A DNA stretch of 64,000 nucleotides from Pseudorhizobium banfieldiae (GCF_000967425.1 NZ_FO082820.1:1-64000); one strand, 5' to 3'; counted from the stretch's first letter, positions 48,604 through 58,991 are shown. Program-made: numbers and translations. The notes: generated from the letters alone by a model not told the origin.

Positions 48604-49314
48604 TCAGCCCGCGGTGAGAGCGGATAGGAAGGCCTGGAGGTCATCCGTGAGGTAGTCGATGTGGTCGTCCTCCTCCGAAAACACCTCCCAGCGCTCGATC
48701 AGGATGTCGTCCAGGTTGCGTGGCGTTAAAAGCACGGTGCGCATGCCGAGCGCCTTTGGAGCCTTGAGATTGCGCGGCAGGTCCTCGAACATGGCGGCGT
48801 GGCGTGTATCCACGCGATGGAGATTGGCGAACTTGTCATAGGTCTCGCCGGCCGGCTTCGGCACGTAGTCCGCGGCGACGATGTCGAAGATGTCGTCGAA
48901 GTGGTCGAGAATTCCGAGCGCCCGCGCAGCCGCCTCGGCGTGAGGAACACTTCCGTTCGTGAAGATGAACTTGCGGCCGGGTAGTGCCTTGATTGCCTCT
49001 CCGAGTTCCGGATGCGGCAGCAGCGCCGAATAGTCGATCGCATGCGCCCTCTCCAGGAAGTCGTTGGGATCGATGTTGTGGTTCAGCATCAGACCCTGCA
49101 GGGTTGTTCCATGCTCGTGGTAGTAACGCTTCTGCAACGCACGGGCTTCATCGGGCCCAAGCTGCAAGAGCTCAGCCACGAAGGCGCTCATGTTCTGGTC
49201 GATCTGCGCAAACAGGTTGACGTGATGCGGGTACAGCGTGTTGTCGAGGTCGAATACCCAGTCCCGGACATGAGCGAAATCGGCGGCGACAGGCGTGGTC
49301 TTCGGCTTGATCAT
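48604..49314 (-). CDS. HAD-family pyrimidine 5'-nucleotidase
   Basis: A 236-residue haloacid dehalogenase-fold phosphatase with motif I DLDNTLYPH (Asp22, Asp24), motif II FTNGS, motif III lysine in DYVPKPAGETYDKF and motif IV FEDLPRNLKAPKALGM. The DLDNTLY and helical cap match the pyrimidine 5'-nucleotidase subfamily (Sdt1/PynA-like), which hydrolyse UMP/CMP-type nucleotides. Substrate is inferred. The gene stands alone between the EF-hand and EamA-transporter genes. Confidence 0.85.
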   Translation of the reverse strand: MIKPKTTPVAADFAHVRDWVFDLDNTLYPHHVNLFAQIDQNMSAFVAELLQLGPDEARALQKRYYHEHGTTLQGLMLNHNIDPNDFLERAHAIDYSALLPHPELGEAIKALPGRKFIFTNGSVPHAEAAARALGILDHFDDIFDIVAADYVPKPAGETYDKFANLHRVDTRHAAMFEDLPRNLKAPKALGMRTVLLTPRNLDDILIERWEVFSEEDDHIDYLTDDLQAFLSALTAG

Positions 49315-49416
49315 GCCGCCTTATGCACCGTCCGGCAGGGAAAGAAAACGGCAAACTCCAGTGCCGCCGGAAAGTGATCTTGGCGAAGCGCTGCGGGAGT
49401 GGTAGCGGCCAATGGC

Positions 49417-50331
49417 ATGGAACTCTGGATACCGATCACCATTGGCGCAGCCTTTCTGCAGAACATGCGCTCGACTTTGCAGAAGCACCTGCGCGGTCGC
49501 CTGAACACGACCGGCGCGACCTTCGTGCGCTTCGGCTACGGCGTCCCCTTTGCGCTCGCCTACATGGCAATCCTGCACTACGGCCTCGGCCGGCCGATGC
49601 CTTCCCCGAACCTCTCCTTTTGGCTCTGGTCGATCACCGGCGGCCTGGCGCAGATCGGTGCTACCTTCCTGCTCGTCTATATCTTCGCCTTCCGGAACTT
49701 CGCTGTCGGCACGGCCTATTCACGCACGGAACCGGCGCAGGCTGCTCTTGTCGCTCTCGTATTGGTCGGCGAGACCGTGACCGTGGGTACGGTGATCGCG
49801 ATTGCGATCTCGGTTGTCGGCGTCATGCTGATTTCGGTGGCAAGGACCGAGCTGACCGCGAAGTCGCTCATCACCTCCATCGGCAGCCGCACAGCCGTTA
49901 TCGGCCTAATGTCGGGGTTCCTTTTCGGTATTTCCGGGGTCTCCTACCGCTACGCATCGCTGTCGCTGGCGCCGAGCCTACCAGCGCCCGATCCCGTCGT
50001 TCAGGCCGGCTATACCCTGATGGTGGTAATCATCATGCAGGCGATCGCCATGCTCGTCTGGATCGTCCTGCGGGAGCGACAGGAACTCAGCAGGGTCGTC
50101 GGGGCCTGGCGACCGGCCTTGCTGGTCGGTTTCGTGGGCGCAACCGCCTCCTTCGGCTGGTTTACGGCCATGACGCTTCAGCCGGCAGCCGTCATCAAGG
50201 CGCTCGCCCAGGTGGAAATGCTCTTCACCTTCGCGTCGTCCGTCTTCATCTTCAAGGAGCACATCAACCGGCTGGAGTTCACCGGCTGCGTGCTTATCGT
50301 GCTGGGGATCCTGGCGCTGGTCCTTATCTGA
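49417..50331 (+). CDS. EamA/DMT-family transporter
   Basis: A 304-residue integral membrane protein with about ten hydrophobic helices in two EamA-type repeats, e.g. GAAFLQNMRSTLQKHL, FWLWSITGGLAQIGATFLLVYIF, and FTFASSVFIFKEHINRLEFTGCVLIVLGILALVL. The drug/metabolite transporter superfamily moves amino acids, nucleotide bases or other small solutes; no substrate can be assigned. ATG 49417 is chosen; a GTG at 49399 adds six residues. It ends directly against the argB stop on the other strand. Confidence 0.85.
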   Translation: MELWIPITIGAAFLQNMRSTLQKHLRGRLNTTGATFVRFGYGVPFALAYMAILHYGLGRPMPSPNLSFWLWSITGGLAQIGATFLLVYIFAFRNFAVGTAYSRTEPAQAALVALVLVGETVTVGTVIAIAISVVGVMLISVARTELTAKSLITSIGSRTAVIGLMSGFLFGISGVSYRYASLSLAPSLPAPDPVVQAGYTLMVVIIMQAIAMLVWIVLRERQELSRVVGAWRPALLVGFVGATASFGWFTAMTLQPAAVIKALAQVEMLFTFASSVFIFKEHINRLEFTGCVLIVLGILALVLI

Positions 50332-51219
50332 TCAGGGAACGATCAGCGTGCCCGCGCCGTGCTCGGTGAAGATCTCGAGCAGGACGGAATGCGCCGTCTT
50401 GCCGTTGAGGATGACAACACCCTGCACGCCCGCCTTGATCGCGTCGATGCAGGTCTCGACCTTCGGGATCATCCCGCCGGAGATTGTCCCGTCCTTGATC
50501 AGCGCCTGTGCCTGGGCGACCGAGAGTTCCTTGATGAGTTGCTTGTCCTTGTCGAGGACGCCGGGGACGTCCGTGAGGAACAGCAGGCGCGTCGCGCGCA
50601 GCGCGCCGGCGATGGCACCTGCAAAGGTGTCGGCGTTGATGTTGTAGGTCGCGCCGTCGCGGCCCGGGGCAACGGGCGCGATGACGGGAATCATCTCCGA
50701 CTTTGCCAGCAGGTCGAGCAAGGTTCGGTCCACCTCGACCACTTCGCCAACAAATCCGAGATCCAGCACCCGTTCGATGTTGGAGTCCGGATCGACGATG
50801 GTCTTCTTGGCCTTCTCGGCGAAGACCATGTTGCCGTCCTTGCCGCAAAGTCCGATCGCCCATTCGCCCGTCTGGTTGATGAGCGCGACGATCTCCTTGT
50901 TGATCGAGCCGGCCAGGACCATCTCGACGATCTCGACGGTCTTCGCATCGGTGACCCGCAGCCCGCCTTCGAACTTGGATTCGATGCCCATCTTGTTCAG
51001 CATGGCGCCGATCTGCGGCCCGCCGCCATGGACGACGATCGGGTTGACGCCCGACTGTTTCAGAAGCGCGATGTCGGCGGCGAACGCCTTGCCGAGTTCG
51101 TTGTCGCCCATGGCATGGCCGCCATACTTCACGACGATCGTCTTGTTCTCGTAGCGCTGCATGTAGGGCAGCGCCTGGGCCAGAAGTTTCGCCTGGAGTT
51201 CGCTGTCGGTCGCGCTCAT
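50332..51219 (-). CDS. argB: Acetylglutamate kinase
   Basis: Phosphorylates N-acetylglutamate in arginine synthesis. The 295-residue protein has [25 protein letters not shown], the Arg-containing [17 protein letters not shown] and [10 protein letters not shown]. The length and N-terminal helix are those of arginine-inhibitable hexameric enzymes, which PII proteins relieve; this links it loosely to glnD in the same window. Follows yihA with 63 bp between. Confidence 0.95.
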   Translation of the reverse strand: MSATDSELQAKLLAQALPYMQRYENKTIVVKYGGHAMGDNELGKAFAADIALLKQSGVNPIVVHGGGPQIGAMLNKMGIESKFEGGLRVTDAKTVEIVEMVLAGSINKEIVALINQTGEWAIGLCGKDGNMVFAEKAKKTIVDPDSNIERVLDLGFVGEVVEVDRTLLDLLAKSEMIPVIAPVAPGRDGATYNINADTFAGAIAGALRATRLLFLTDVPGVLDKDKQLIKELSVAQAQALIKDGTISGGMIPKVETCIDAIKAGVQGVVILNGKTAHSVLLEIFTEHGAGTLIVP

Positions 51220-51282
51220 GGGAATCCCTGTGATTTGGTTCGGCGCGTTCTAGCGCAGGTTTGGAGCAGATGGAACACGTCG

Positions 51283-51945
51283 TCAGACGGTTGAGTAGCC
51301 AACCGTCCTTGCAATGGTATGGCGCAGCTCGTCCAGCCCTTTTCCCTTCTCCGAGGAGGTAGCGATGATCTCGGGATAGGCGGCCGGCCGCTTGCGGATC
51401 TTCTCCGTAGTCTCGGAGATCAGCCGCGGGACGCCGGCCTCCTTGATCTTGTCGGTCTTGGTGAGGACGATCTGATAGGACACGGCAGCCTTGTCGAGCA
51501 GATCCAGGACCTCCTCATCGTTCTTCTTGATGCCGTGGCGGCTGTCGATCAGCACATAGACCCGCTTCAACGTCGCGCGTCCGCGCAGGTAGTCGAAGAC
51601 GAGCTTCGTCCAGGCATCCACCTGGTCCTTAGGCGCCTGGGCATAGCCATAACCCGGCATGTCGACGAGCGCCATTGGCGGCAGGTCGCCGCCTTCCCCC
51701 GAGTACCCCTCCGGCACGAAATAGTTGAGCTCCTGCGTGCGCCCGGGCGTGTTCGAGGTTCGCGCAAGGCCCCTGTGGCCGACAAGGGCGTTGATGAGCG
51801 ACGATTTGCCGACATTGGAACGTCCTGCGAAGGCCACTTCCAGCGGGCCTTCCGGCGGCAGGAATTTCAGCGAAGGTACGCCGCGGATGAAGATCCAGGG
51901 GCGGCCGAAGAGCGGCTTCTCGTCCGGGGTCATGGTCGCGGGCAT
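51283..51945 (-). CDS. yihA: Ribosome biogenesis GTPase YihA/EngB
   Basis: A 220-residue GTPase needed for 50S subunit assembly. G1 is GRSNVGKS (41-48), G2 threonine in [11 protein letters not shown]3 DMPGYG, G4 TKTDK and G5 TSSEKGKG. A 38-residue N-terminal extension is typical for alphaproteobacteria. It lies after the yidC terminator and before argB. Confidence 0.95.
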   Translation of the reverse strand: MPATMTPDEKPLFGRPWIFIRGVPSLKFLPPEGPLEVAFAGRSNVGKSSLINALVGHRGLARTSNTPGRTQELNYFVPEGYSGEGGDLPPMALVDMPGYGYAQAPKDQVDAWTKLVFDYLRGRATLKRVYVLIDSRHGIKKNDEEVLDLLDKAAVSYQIVLTKTDKIKEAGVPRLISETTEKIRKRPAAYPEIIATSSEKGKGLDELRHTIARTVGYSTV

Positions 51946-52034
51946 CGGTCTCGTCCTGTCGCTGTGGAAGGCAGGGCTTCGGTTTTTTGGCCCTGCTTGT
52001 CAAGTTGCCACCGCACCACGGACACCTCCCAAGA

Positions 52035-52063
52035 GAAAAGCCCCGGTGTGGCCGGGGCTTTTC
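52035..52063 (-). terminator. Terminator after yidC
   Basis: A perfect 12-bp stem GAAAAGCCCCGG / CCGGGGCTTTTC with a 5-base loop, ending in CTTTTCTCTT on the minus strand, 5 bases after the yidC stop. It separates rpmH-rnpA-yidC from yihA-argB. Confidence 0.85.
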
Positions 52064-52067
52064 GAGG

Positions 52068-53861
52068 TTACTTGTTGGTCGCCGGCTTTCGCCGGAATAC
52101 GTTCTTGATGTTGTCGAAGAGTTCGATCTTGGCCCCGTGGCGTTTCATGATCAGCGCCTGCTGGGTGATGGACAGCGTGTTGTTCCACGCCCAGTAGATC
52201 ACCAGACCGGCCGGGAAGGTTGCCAGCATGAAGGTGAAGATCAGCGGCATCCAGTTGAAGATCATCGCCTGGGTCGGATCCGGCGGGGTCGGATTCATGC
52301 GCATCTGCAGCCACATGGTGATGCCCATGATAAGCGGCCATACGCCGATCATCAGGAAGGATGGGACATCGAAGGGCAACAGGCCGAACAGGTTGAACAG
52401 CGACGTCGGATCGGGAGCCGAGAGGTCCTGGATCCAGCCGAAGAACGGCGCATGCCGCATCTCGATCGTGACGTAGATCACCTTGTAGAGCGCGAAGAAG
52501 ACCGGGATCTGCAGGAGGATTGGCCAGCAACCGGCGATCGGGTTGATCTTCTCCTCCTTGTAGAGCTGCATCATCGCCTGCTGCATGGCCATGCGGTCGT
52601 CGCCATGCTTGGCCTTCAGCTCTTCCATCTTCGGCTGCACGCGCTTCATGTTGGCCATGGAAGCATACTGCTTGCTGGCCAGCGGGAAGAAGATCGCCTT
52701 GACGACGATCGTCGTCATCAGGATCGCCACGCCGAAGTTTCCGAAATAGCGGAAGAAGAAGTCCATCAGGTGGAACATCGGCTTGGTGATGAAGTAGAAC
52801 CAGCCCCAGTCGATCAAGAGCTCGAAGCGCGGGATCGAATACTGCTCCTCATATTGGTCGACCAGAGGCACTTCCTTGGCGCCCGCGAAGACGAGGTTCT
52901 TCAACTCTGCTGACTGGCCAGGCTCCACCGTCACCGCATCGCTGCGGAAATCCGCCTGGAAGCGTGGCTGCCCGTCGGTGAAATGGGTGAAGCGCGACTC
53001 GAAGGGCAGCGACTGTGGCGGAACGAGCGTGGCCGCCCAGTACTTGTCGGTGATGCCGAGCCAGCCGCCGGTCGTCTTCGCGTTGGTGATCGCCTCCTCT
53101 TCGACGTCGCCGTAGCTTTCCTCGATGAGGCCGTTCTCGCCGAGCACGCCGATGAAGCCTTCATGGATGACGTAGACGGAAGGGGTCGCCGGCTTGTTGT
53201 AGCGGGTGACGCGGCCGTATGGGGCAACTGCCACCGCCTCGCCGGTCGGATTCTGGATCTGGTCGGTGACGGTGATCAGGTAGTGCTCATCGATCGAGAT
53301 GGTCCGGTTGAAGACCACGCCCCTGTCGTTGGTGAAGCTCAGCACGACCGGGCTGTCGACCGAGAGCGTCTCGCCGCTGGCAAGCGTCCATTGCGTGCCG
53401 GGGCCGGGCACCGGACCTGACGTCTCGCTCTGGACGTAGCCGAGTTCGGTGAAATAGCCGCCACTGGTGTTGGCCGGTGAGAAGAGCGTGATGATCGGGC
53501 TCTCGTCGTCGACGGTCTCGTGGTATTCGCGCAGCTTCAGGTCGTCGAAGCGGGCGCCGACGAGGTTGATCGAGCCGGAAAGCGCGGGCGTGTCGATGGC
53601 GACGCGAGGACTTGCCGCCACCGCCTGCTCGCGGTTCTGCGTCGCCTCGGCCTGATTGGCGCCGGGAAGGGGGCCGGTGGCAGTCACCCCGGGACTTTCC
53701 GGCGTCACCGGCTGCGCGCTTTCACCCTGCAGGGCCCGCTGCGCCTCCAGGGCGCGCTGTTGCGCTTCCATCCTCGGGTTCATGTAGAGGAATTGCCAGG
53801 CAAGGACGATCACTACCGAAAGAGCGATCGCGATGAAGTAATTTCGGTTTTTTTCCATCAT
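52068..53861 (-). CDS. yidC: Membrane protein insertase YidC
   Basis: Inserts and folds inner-membrane proteins with or without Sec. The 597-residue protein has an N-terminal membrane helix ([20 protein letters not shown]), a large periplasmic beta domain (about 70-340) and the conserved Oxa1-type core with [44 protein letters not shown] and later helices. Two adjacent ATG codons (53861, 53858) can start it. It overlaps the rnpA stop. The rpmH-rnpA-yidC order is conserved. Confidence 0.95.
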   Translation of the reverse strand: MMEKNRNYFIAIALSVVIVLAWQFLYMNPRMEAQQRALEAQRALQGESAQPVTPESPGVTATGPLPGANQAEATQNREQAVAASPRVAIDTPALSGSINLVGARFDDLKLREYHETVDDESPIITLFSPANTSGGYFTELGYVQSETSGPVPGPGTQWTLASGETLSVDSPVVLSFTNDRGVVFNRTISIDEHYLITVTDQIQNPTGEAVAVAPYGRVTRYNKPATPSVYVIHEGFIGVLGENGLIEESYGDVEEEAITNAKTTGGWLGITDKYWAATLVPPQSLPFESRFTHFTDGQPRFQADFRSDAVTVEPGQSAELKNLVFAGAKEVPLVDQYEEQYSIPRFELLIDWGWFYFITKPMFHLMDFFFRYFGNFGVAILMTTIVVKAIFFPLASKQYASMANMKRVQPKMEELKAKHGDDRMAMQQAMMQLYKEEKINPIAGCWPILLQIPVFFALYKVIYVTIEMRHAPFFGWIQDLSAPDPTSLFNLFGLLPFDVPSFLMIGVWPLIMGITMWLQMRMNPTPPDPTQAMIFNWMPLIFTFMLATFPAGLVIYWAWNNTLSITQQALIMKRHGAKIELFDNIKNVFRRKPATNK

Positions 53862-54268
53862 GCTTTCCTGGAACGGGTCTCCTCGGACCGCCTCGGTCTC
53901 GACCGGCCTTCTATGCGTTCGGCGAGTTGTGCAGCCAGTTCTGCGAACGGTACCGTCAGGACCTCCCGTCGCGCGACAATGACATAGTCGTGTCCGGCTT
54001 TCATTGCAAACCCGGCGCTCTGCCGCACGGCCTCCTTGAGGCGTCGGCGCATGCGGTTTCGCTCGACGGCGTTGCCGTGCTTTTTGGTCACCGTGAAGCC
54101 GGCCCGGGGTGGCGTATCCGGCTCGTGCCGGTCAAGGACCTCCAGAAGGAAGGTGCGGCCCCGGCGGCTCTCGCCCTTGCGCACGGCAAGAAACTGCGGC
54201 CGGCTTTTCAGCCGCCCGACAGTCGATTTCGTTTTCTTCTCGGTCGTCATTGCCCGGTTGTCGGGCAC
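53858..54268 (-). CDS. rnpA: Ribonuclease P protein component
   Basis: Protein subunit that helps the RNase P RNA bind pre-tRNA. The core shows [29 protein letters not shown], the RNR motif of the family, followed by [10 protein letters not shown]. The start is either GTG 54268, 9 bases after rpmH with AAGGG nearby, or ATG 54250 six codons later. The C-terminal tail is Arg-rich. The yidC start overlaps its stop by 4 bp. Confidence 0.92.
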   Translation of the reverse strand: MPDNRAMTTEKKTKSTVGRLKSRPQFLAVRKGESRRGRTFLLEVLDRHEPDTPPRAGFTVTKKHGNAVERNRMRRRLKEAVRQSAGFAMKAGHDYVIVARREVLTVPFAELAAQLAERIEGRSRPRRSEETRSRKA

Positions 54269-54277
54269 GTCCGGCCC

Positions 54278-54415
54278 TTAGGCCGAGAGACGCTTGCGAC
54301 CACGTGCGCGACGAGCTGCAAGAACCTTGCGGCCACCATTGGTCGCCATGCGGGCACGAAAGCCATGGCGGCGCTTGCGGACAAGCTTGGATGGTTGATA
54401 GGTACGCTTCGACAT
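54278..54415 (-). CDS. rpmH: 50S ribosomal protein L34
   Basis: A 45-residue protein starting [20 protein letters not shown] and ending GRKRLSA, the invariant L34 sequence. It was read directly from the sequence. It heads the rpmH-rnpA-yidC operon, with a strong promoter about 110 bp upstream. Confidence 0.97.
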   Translation of the reverse strand: MSKRTYQPSKLVRKRRHGFRARMATNGGRKVLAARRARGRKRLSA

Positions 54416-54531
54416 TTATTTAAATACCGCGGTGTGCGGCCCTTCTTGATTGCCTTGCGGCAACAGCGTTTCGTAAAAACGTCCGCCAATAGCTCACGCT
54501 CGCGCGAGCCGGGGAGGCTGAACGTGCGCGG

Positions 54532-54561
54532 CTTATAAGAGAACTGGGCGACAGGAGTCAA
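54532..54561 (-). promoter_or_regulatory. rpmH promoter
   Basis: On the minus strand TTGACT (54561-54556) and, 18 bases on, TATAAG (54537-54532), or TTATAA with 17 bases. The elements are near consensus and predict a leader of about 110 nt containing a perfect palindrome GCTCGCGCGAGC (54498-54509). Confidence 0.6.
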
Positions 54562-54600
54562 TCGCCGAGCGGCCAAAGAGGAGATGCGATGGGATGAAAG

Positions 54601-54612
54601 TTGGTCGACCAA
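54601..54612. promoter_or_regulatory. Perfect 12-bp palindrome TTGGTCGACCAA
   Basis: A perfect dyad upstream of the chemoreceptor gene; TGGTCG recurs nine to ten bases further on (54618-54623) as part of CTGG-TCGC-CCAG. This looks like a binding site for a dimeric regulator, but none is known to me for it. Confidence 0.35.
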
Positions 54613-54735
54613 TTGTCTGGTCGCCCAGTCCTCGAAATGTCGCTTCCCCTAAAGTGAGGGATGAAAATTCGCAGTCATCCGCAAAATGTAAGGTTTTGAA
54701 GGAAAGATCTCCGTCTGCACAGTCACTTGGATGAA

Positions 54736-54749
54736 TTCCGGGCCCGGAA
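54736..54749. promoter_or_regulatory. Perfect 14-bp palindrome TTCCGGGCCCGGAA
   Basis: Fourteen self-complementary bases 125 bp before the chemoreceptor ATG. There is no T-run, so it is not an intrinsic terminator for either divergent gene. An operator or a cruciform-prone element is possible. Confidence 0.35.
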
Positions 54750-54873
54750 AATCGGCCTGACCAGTTCATAGCCTCAAGCATTTCTTAATCGCTGCCTGTC
54801 ATTTCTGGCCCTCAATCGTCGGGGGACTCCACAAGAGGCCTGATTGGTAGCTTTAGCTGGAAAAGGGAATGCG

Positions 54874-56952
54874 ATGAGAATCCGAGGTAAGATCAACCTG
54901 CTCGTGGGCCTCATGAGCGCTGTAACGCTGATAATTGGCGGCATATCGATTTTTGCGCAGACGGAATCCCGTTCTCTCATGCAGAGCTACGAGGCGGCGG
55001 CACATCGGGCCCATATGGGCGAGAGCCTGAACAGGCTGGTGACGGCGGTCGTCATGGATGCCCGCGGCATCTATGCATCCGATACGAAGGAACAAGCCGC
55101 CAAGTTCGGAGATGGCCTTCTGACGAGCCTGCAGAAGATGGACGAACTGCTGGCGGACTGGAAGACCGAGGTGCCGGATCATCAGCGGGCTTCTTTCGAG
55201 AACCTTCTTGCGAGAGCTGCTGAGTTCAAGGCGTTCCGTTCGGAGACGGTCCGGCTCGGCACCGAAATCGGTCCGGAAGCAGGCAATGAGCAGGGTAACA
55301 ACGAGGCGAACCGTGCTAACCGCAAGGCTTTCCAGGCAGAGATCGATGCCGTCGTACAAGCCGATCTCGCCGAGCTTGAGGCCGTGAATGCGCAGGTCAC
55401 GCAATTCGGGCGAATGATCGTTCTTACTCTGTCCGGGATCACTCTCTTTGGTGTCGTCGCCGGTGCGGGGTTTGGCCTCTATATCGGCCGCCGCCAGCTG
55501 AGCGGTCCGATCCTGGATCTTACTGCCGCGATGAAGAGCGTCGCCGATGGCCAATTCGAAACAGATATTCCCGGCCGCGGCCGCGTCGACGAGATCGGCG
55601 AGATGGCAGATGCCGTGGAGATATTCAAGCAGAACGGCATCCAGGTCGCTCGCATGAACGAGCAGGAAAGCGGTAGCCGCGCCCGCAGCGACGAACTTCG
55701 CTCGCGGATGGAAGCGGTCGTCGGTGCCGCAGCCGAGGGCGACTTCAGCAAACGGATCGACAAGCGCTTCGGCGAGGAGAGCCTCGACAACTTTGCTCGC
55801 AACGTCGACAGCCTGATGGACACGGTCGAGGCCGGCGTCTCCGAGACCGGACGTGTAGTCAAGTCTCTCGCCCAGGGCGATCTTACCCAGACCATGTCGG
55901 GCAGTTTCCGCGGTGCCTTCGCGGAACTCCAGGTGAACGTCAACGCGGCTGTCGCCAGCCTGCGTGAAGCCATGCAGAACGTGCGGGTCAGCTCCGGCAC
56001 GATCAACAGCAGTTCCAACGAACTGAGCAGCGCAACGAACGACCTCTCGAAGCGGACCGAACAGCAGGCCGCCGCTCTTGAGGAAACCTCGGCAGCACTT
56101 GATGAGATCACGGCTGTGGTCCGCACCTCGACCGAGCGCGCTCAGGAGGCGACGGTCATGGTGGGCGAGGCGAAGGAAAGCGCCGTCCAGTCCGGCGCCG
56201 TCGTCCGCAGCGCGGTGGAAGCCATGGGCCGCATCGAGCAGGCGTCGCACGAGATCGCCCAGATCACCAACGTGATCGACGAGATCGCCTTCCAGACGAA
56301 CCTGCTGGCGCTCAACGCCGGTGTGGAAGCTGCGCGCGCCGGGGAGGCCGGCAAGGGCTTTGCCGTCGTCGCCCAGGAGGTACGCGAGCTCGCACAACGT
56401 TCTGCCGCGGCCGCCAAGGACATCAAGGGCCTCATCACGAAGTCGGGCGAGGAGGTTGCCGGTGGCGTCCGTCTGGTCCAGAAGACGGGCGAGGCCTTGT
56501 CCGAGATCGAGGCGCGCGTCCTGCGGATCAACGACCATATCCATTCGATCGCCGTTGCCGCGAAGGAGCAGGCGACGGGTCTGCAGGAGGTAAATACGGC
56601 CATCAACCAGATGGATCAGGTGACGCAGCAGAACGCCGCCATGGTCGAGGAGACTTCGGCAGCAACGCAGAAGCTGTCCTCTGAAGCCGGCGGATTGTTC
56701 TCGATGGTCTCGCAGTTCCACCTGGGAGAGGCAGGCGCCGCCCAGGGCCACGCGGCAACGGTGTCGACGACGATCTCGAAACCGTCGGCCTCCAGGAGCC
56801 TTGCAAAGCCGGCGCGGGCCGCATCCGAGATCGATCGGCCGCGTGCTTCGCCTGCACGGGCAATGACGGGTGCGATCGCCAAGGCTCTTGGCATTGGCGG
56901 AGCCGCGACGGCGGCAGCCGCCGCACCCGATGCGGACTGGGAAGAATTCTGA
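54874..56952 (+). CDS. Methyl-accepting chemotaxis protein with CheR-tether tail
   Basis: A 692-residue transmembrane chemoreceptor. Helix 1 is at about residues 8-28, then a helical periplasmic sensor of about 160 residues, helix 2 ([25 protein letters not shown]), and HAMP segments ([18 protein letters not shown] and a second HAMP-like unit). The methylation helices and the signalling tip ([23 protein letters not shown]) follow. The last five residues, DWEEF, fit the xWxxF pentapeptide that tethers CheR/CheB. ATG 54874 with AAGGGA at 6 bases is preferred to an upstream GTG. The ligand is unknown. Confidence 0.92.
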   Translation: MRIRGKINLLVGLMSAVTLIIGGISIFAQTESRSLMQSYEAAAHRAHMGESLNRLVTAVVMDARGIYASDTKEQAAKFGDGLLTSLQKMDELLADWKTEVPDHQRASFENLLARAAEFKAFRSETVRLGTEIGPEAGNEQGNNEANRANRKAFQAEIDAVVQADLAELEAVNAQVTQFGRMIVLTLSGITLFGVVAGAGFGLYIGRRQLSGPILDLTAAMKSVADGQFETDIPGRGRVDEIGEMADAVEIFKQNGIQVARMNEQESGSRARSDELRSRMEAVVGAAAEGDFSKRIDKRFGEESLDNFARNVDSLMDTVEAGVSETGRVVKSLAQGDLTQTMSGSFRGAFAELQVNVNAAVASLREAMQNVRVSSGTINSSSNELSSATNDLSKRTEQQAAALEETSAALDEITAVVRTSTERAQEATVMVGEAKESAVQSGAVVRSAVEAMGRIEQASHEIAQITNVIDEIAFQTNLLALNAGVEAARAGEAGKGFAVVAQEVRELAQRSAAAAKDIKGLITKSGEEVAGGVRLVQKTGEALSEIEARVLRINDHIHSIAVAAKEQATGLQEVNTAINQMDQVTQQNAAMVEETSAATQKLSSEAGGLFSMVSQFHLGEAGAAQGHAATVSTTISKPSASRSLAKPARAASEIDRPRASPARAMTGAIAKALGIGGAATAAAAAPDADWEEF

Positions 56953-56977
56953 ACGTCAACGCATCGCTGAAACCTGC

Positions 56978-57011
56978 GCAGGCCGAGGATTCCCCTCGGC
57001 CTGCTTCTGTT
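56978..57011 (+). terminator. Terminator after the chemoreceptor gene
   Basis: An 11-bp stem GCAGGCCGAGG / CCTCGGCCTGC with a 5-base loop, then TTCTGTTTG, 26 bases after the stop codon. Confidence 0.8.
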
Positions 57012-57105
57012 TGTACGGGGTGCAAAACCTGCTAAAAGGACTTGGGGCGCGCGATGGTTGGATGCGGCCGCCAGAGGGGTTTGGCGGCAACGACTGGAGA
57101 TCCGC

Positions 57106-58602
57106 ATGAGCGGAGACGCCGAGACAGAGACTGACGCATCGCCGGAGCGCGAAGCCCCAGCGCGGATGCCGCCCCTTTTCCAGGGCCTTTCCGGGCGGCT
57201 GCTCTGGCTGACCGTCGCCTTCGTCATGCTTGCCGAAATTCTCATCTTCGCGCCCTCGGTGGCGGGAATGCGAATGAACTGGCTGCGGGATCGGCTCGAC
57301 ACGGCGGCGGCGGCCGGTGTGGTCATCGACGGTCTGCGGCCCTCCGAACTGCCCAGAAGCGTTCAGGACGACACGCTGCTCGCGACCGGCGCAAAAGTTG
57401 TGGCGCTACGAAAGGACGGCATTTCGAGCTTACTTGCGGCAGTCGATGCCCCACCCCAGATCGACGACCAGTATGACTTGGCGGATGTGTCGCTTCTCGT
57501 ATCGATCCGCGACGCGATGCAAACCCTGTTCTTCGGCGGTGGGCGGGTCATGCGCGTTCTGGGACCGATCGGCGAGACGGACATGATCATCGAAGTGGTG
57601 ATGACCGACGACGCCCTGCGCAAGGACATGCTCGACTATGCGCAGATGATGTTCGTTCTGTCGCTTGTGATCTCGCTGATAACCGCCGTGCTGATCTTCC
57701 TCGCCATCAACCGCATGATGATCCGGCCGATCCGTCACCTCGCGCGCAGCATGCAGATCTTCTCGGAGCGTCCCGAGGATCCGGGCCGGTTGTTCCGCCC
57801 CGATGCCGCCAGGGGCGAGCTTGCCGTGGCCGGGCGTCATCTCCTGGAAATGCAGGTCGAGCTGCAGCGAACCCTCAAGCAGCAGAAGAATCTCGCCGAC
57901 CTCGGGCTGGCGGTCTCCAAGATCAACCACGACATGCGCAATATTCTTGCCTCTGCGCAGCTCATGTCAGACCGCCTCGTGGACGTCGACGACCCGATGG
58001 TGCGCAGCTTCGCGCCAAAGCTGCTGCGCACCATAGACCGGGCCGTCGGCTACACCAGCGAAGTGCTGTCCTACGGCCAGGCGAGTGAATCCGCGCCGAA
58101 ACGGCGCGTGCTGCGTCTGGCGGAACTGTGCCAGGACGTTCGTGACATGCTCGCGCTTGATGCCGAGACAGGCATAGAGTTTCAGGATCAGATCCCGGTC
58201 GATCTCGAGATCGATGCCGACAGCGATCAGCTCTTCCGCGTGATCCACAACATCTGCCGGAACGCGGTACAGGCCCTGGTGATCTTCCATCCTGACGATC
58301 CGGCGACCATCCGGCGCGTAACCCTCACGGCGCAGCGCGTCGGCAGCGTCGTCAGCATCACCATAGACGATACGGGGCCGGGAATGCCGCGCAAGGCCAA
58401 GGAAAACCTCTTCGCCGCTTTCCGGGGCTCGGCCCGCTCCGGCGGTACCGGGCTGGGGCTCGCCATTGCGCGCGAACTGGTGCTTGCCCATGGCGGCACC
58501 ATCGCCCTGGTGGAGAAGCCCGGGCCGGGCACGCAGTTCAGGATCGAGATCCCCGATCGCCCGGTGGCACTCGAAGACTACCGCGTCCGCGCCGGAGCTT
58601 GA
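57106..58602 (+). CDS. Membrane sensor histidine kinase (orphan)
   Basis: A 498-residue kinase with two membrane helices (about residues 33-55 and 182-205) flanking a 125-residue periplasmic sensor, a HAMP-like segment (NRMMIRPIRHLARSMQIF), a divergent HisKA box with His275 in SKINHDMRNILASAQLM, and a HATPase domain with NICRNAVQAL, DDTGPGMP and GGTGLGLAIAREL. No response regulator gene is adjacent. ATG 57106 follows GGAGA; the frame opens earlier at 57058. The chemoreceptor upstream has its own terminator, so the two are separate units. Confidence 0.88.
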   Translation: MSGDAETETDASPEREAPARMPPLFQGLSGRLLWLTVAFVMLAEILIFAPSVAGMRMNWLRDRLDTAAAAGVVIDGLRPSELPRSVQDDTLLATGAKVVALRKDGISSLLAAVDAPPQIDDQYDLADVSLLVSIRDAMQTLFFGGGRVMRVLGPIGETDMIIEVVMTDDALRKDMLDYAQMMFVLSLVISLITAVLIFLAINRMMIRPIRHLARSMQIFSERPEDPGRLFRPDAARGELAVAGRHLLEMQVELQRTLKQQKNLADLGLAVSKINHDMRNILASAQLMSDRLVDVDDPMVRSFAPKLLRTIDRAVGYTSEVLSYGQASESAPKRRVLRLAELCQDVRDMLALDAETGIEFQDQIPVDLEIDADSDQLFRVIHNICRNAVQALVIFHPDDPATIRRVTLTAQRVGSVVSITIDDTGPGMPRKAKENLFAAFRGSARSGGTGLGLAIARELVLAHGGTIALVEKPGPGTQFRIEIPDRPVALEDYRVRAGA

Positions 58603-58668
58603 AACTCCGTGACGATCGAGGGCCCCGGTACGTCGGTTGGCAAAAAACGGTTTCACATCGGAAAAGCG

Positions 58669-58698
58669 CTTGCAATCCATCGGAGGACGTTTTAGAGG
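58669..58698 (+). promoter_or_regulatory. tRNA-Arg promoter
   Basis: TTGCAA (58670-58675), 17 bases, then TAGAGG (58693-58698), about 36 bases before the mature tRNA. CTTGCAA with TTTTAGAGG is a common arrangement before rhizobial tRNA genes. Confidence 0.5.
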
Positions 58699-58734
58699 AT
58701 CGCCCACGCAAGCGACACGGTCGTTTCGCAGCAC

Positions 58735-58811
58735 GCACCCGTAGCTCAGCTGGATAGAGCACCAGACTACGAATCTGGGGGTCAGGAGTTCGAATCTCTT
58801 CGGGTGCGCCA
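58735..58811 (+). tRNA. tRNA-Arg (anticodon ACG)
   Basis: The acceptor stem pairs GCACCCG with CGGGTGC, the D arm reads TAGCTCAGCTGGATAGAGC, the anticodon stem CCAGA / TCTGG encloses CTACGAA, giving anticodon ACG, and the T arm contains GTTCGAATC. G and an encoded CCA follow. ACG is read as ICG after TadA editing and serves CGU, CGC and CGA. No integrase or direct repeat is seen nearby. Confidence 0.96.
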
Positions 58812-58991
58812 TTTTCTCCTATTGATGTCCCGTTCTTCTGAGTGTCTTGCGTCCACCTTGTCGAGGCGCAGGCCGTGTCATTCCGTTTCTGTAGATTCCG
58901 CTCCTGAAGCCGCCATAGGCAAGCCCCAGTTGGTGGTGCTATAGCTTCAGCGAGAGCACATCCGGCGGATGTACAGCGCCAGGGAGCAACG

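Larger units (their letters stand above)
54562..54873. other. Dyad-rich spacer before the chemoreceptor gene
   Basis: No gene is supported. It contains two perfect palindromes (54601-54612 and 54736-54749, listed separately) and a 6-bp inverted repeat GGATGA / TCATCC (54659-54664 and 54675-54680). No clear -35/-10 pair for the chemoreceptor gene could be chosen by eye. Confidence 0.45.

Noticed and set aside
58735..58991. tRNA-Arg as integration site of a mobile element
   Set aside because: No integrase, no repeat of the tRNA 3' end and no change of gene style follow; the SDR gene is of unclear function but there is no sign of an island.
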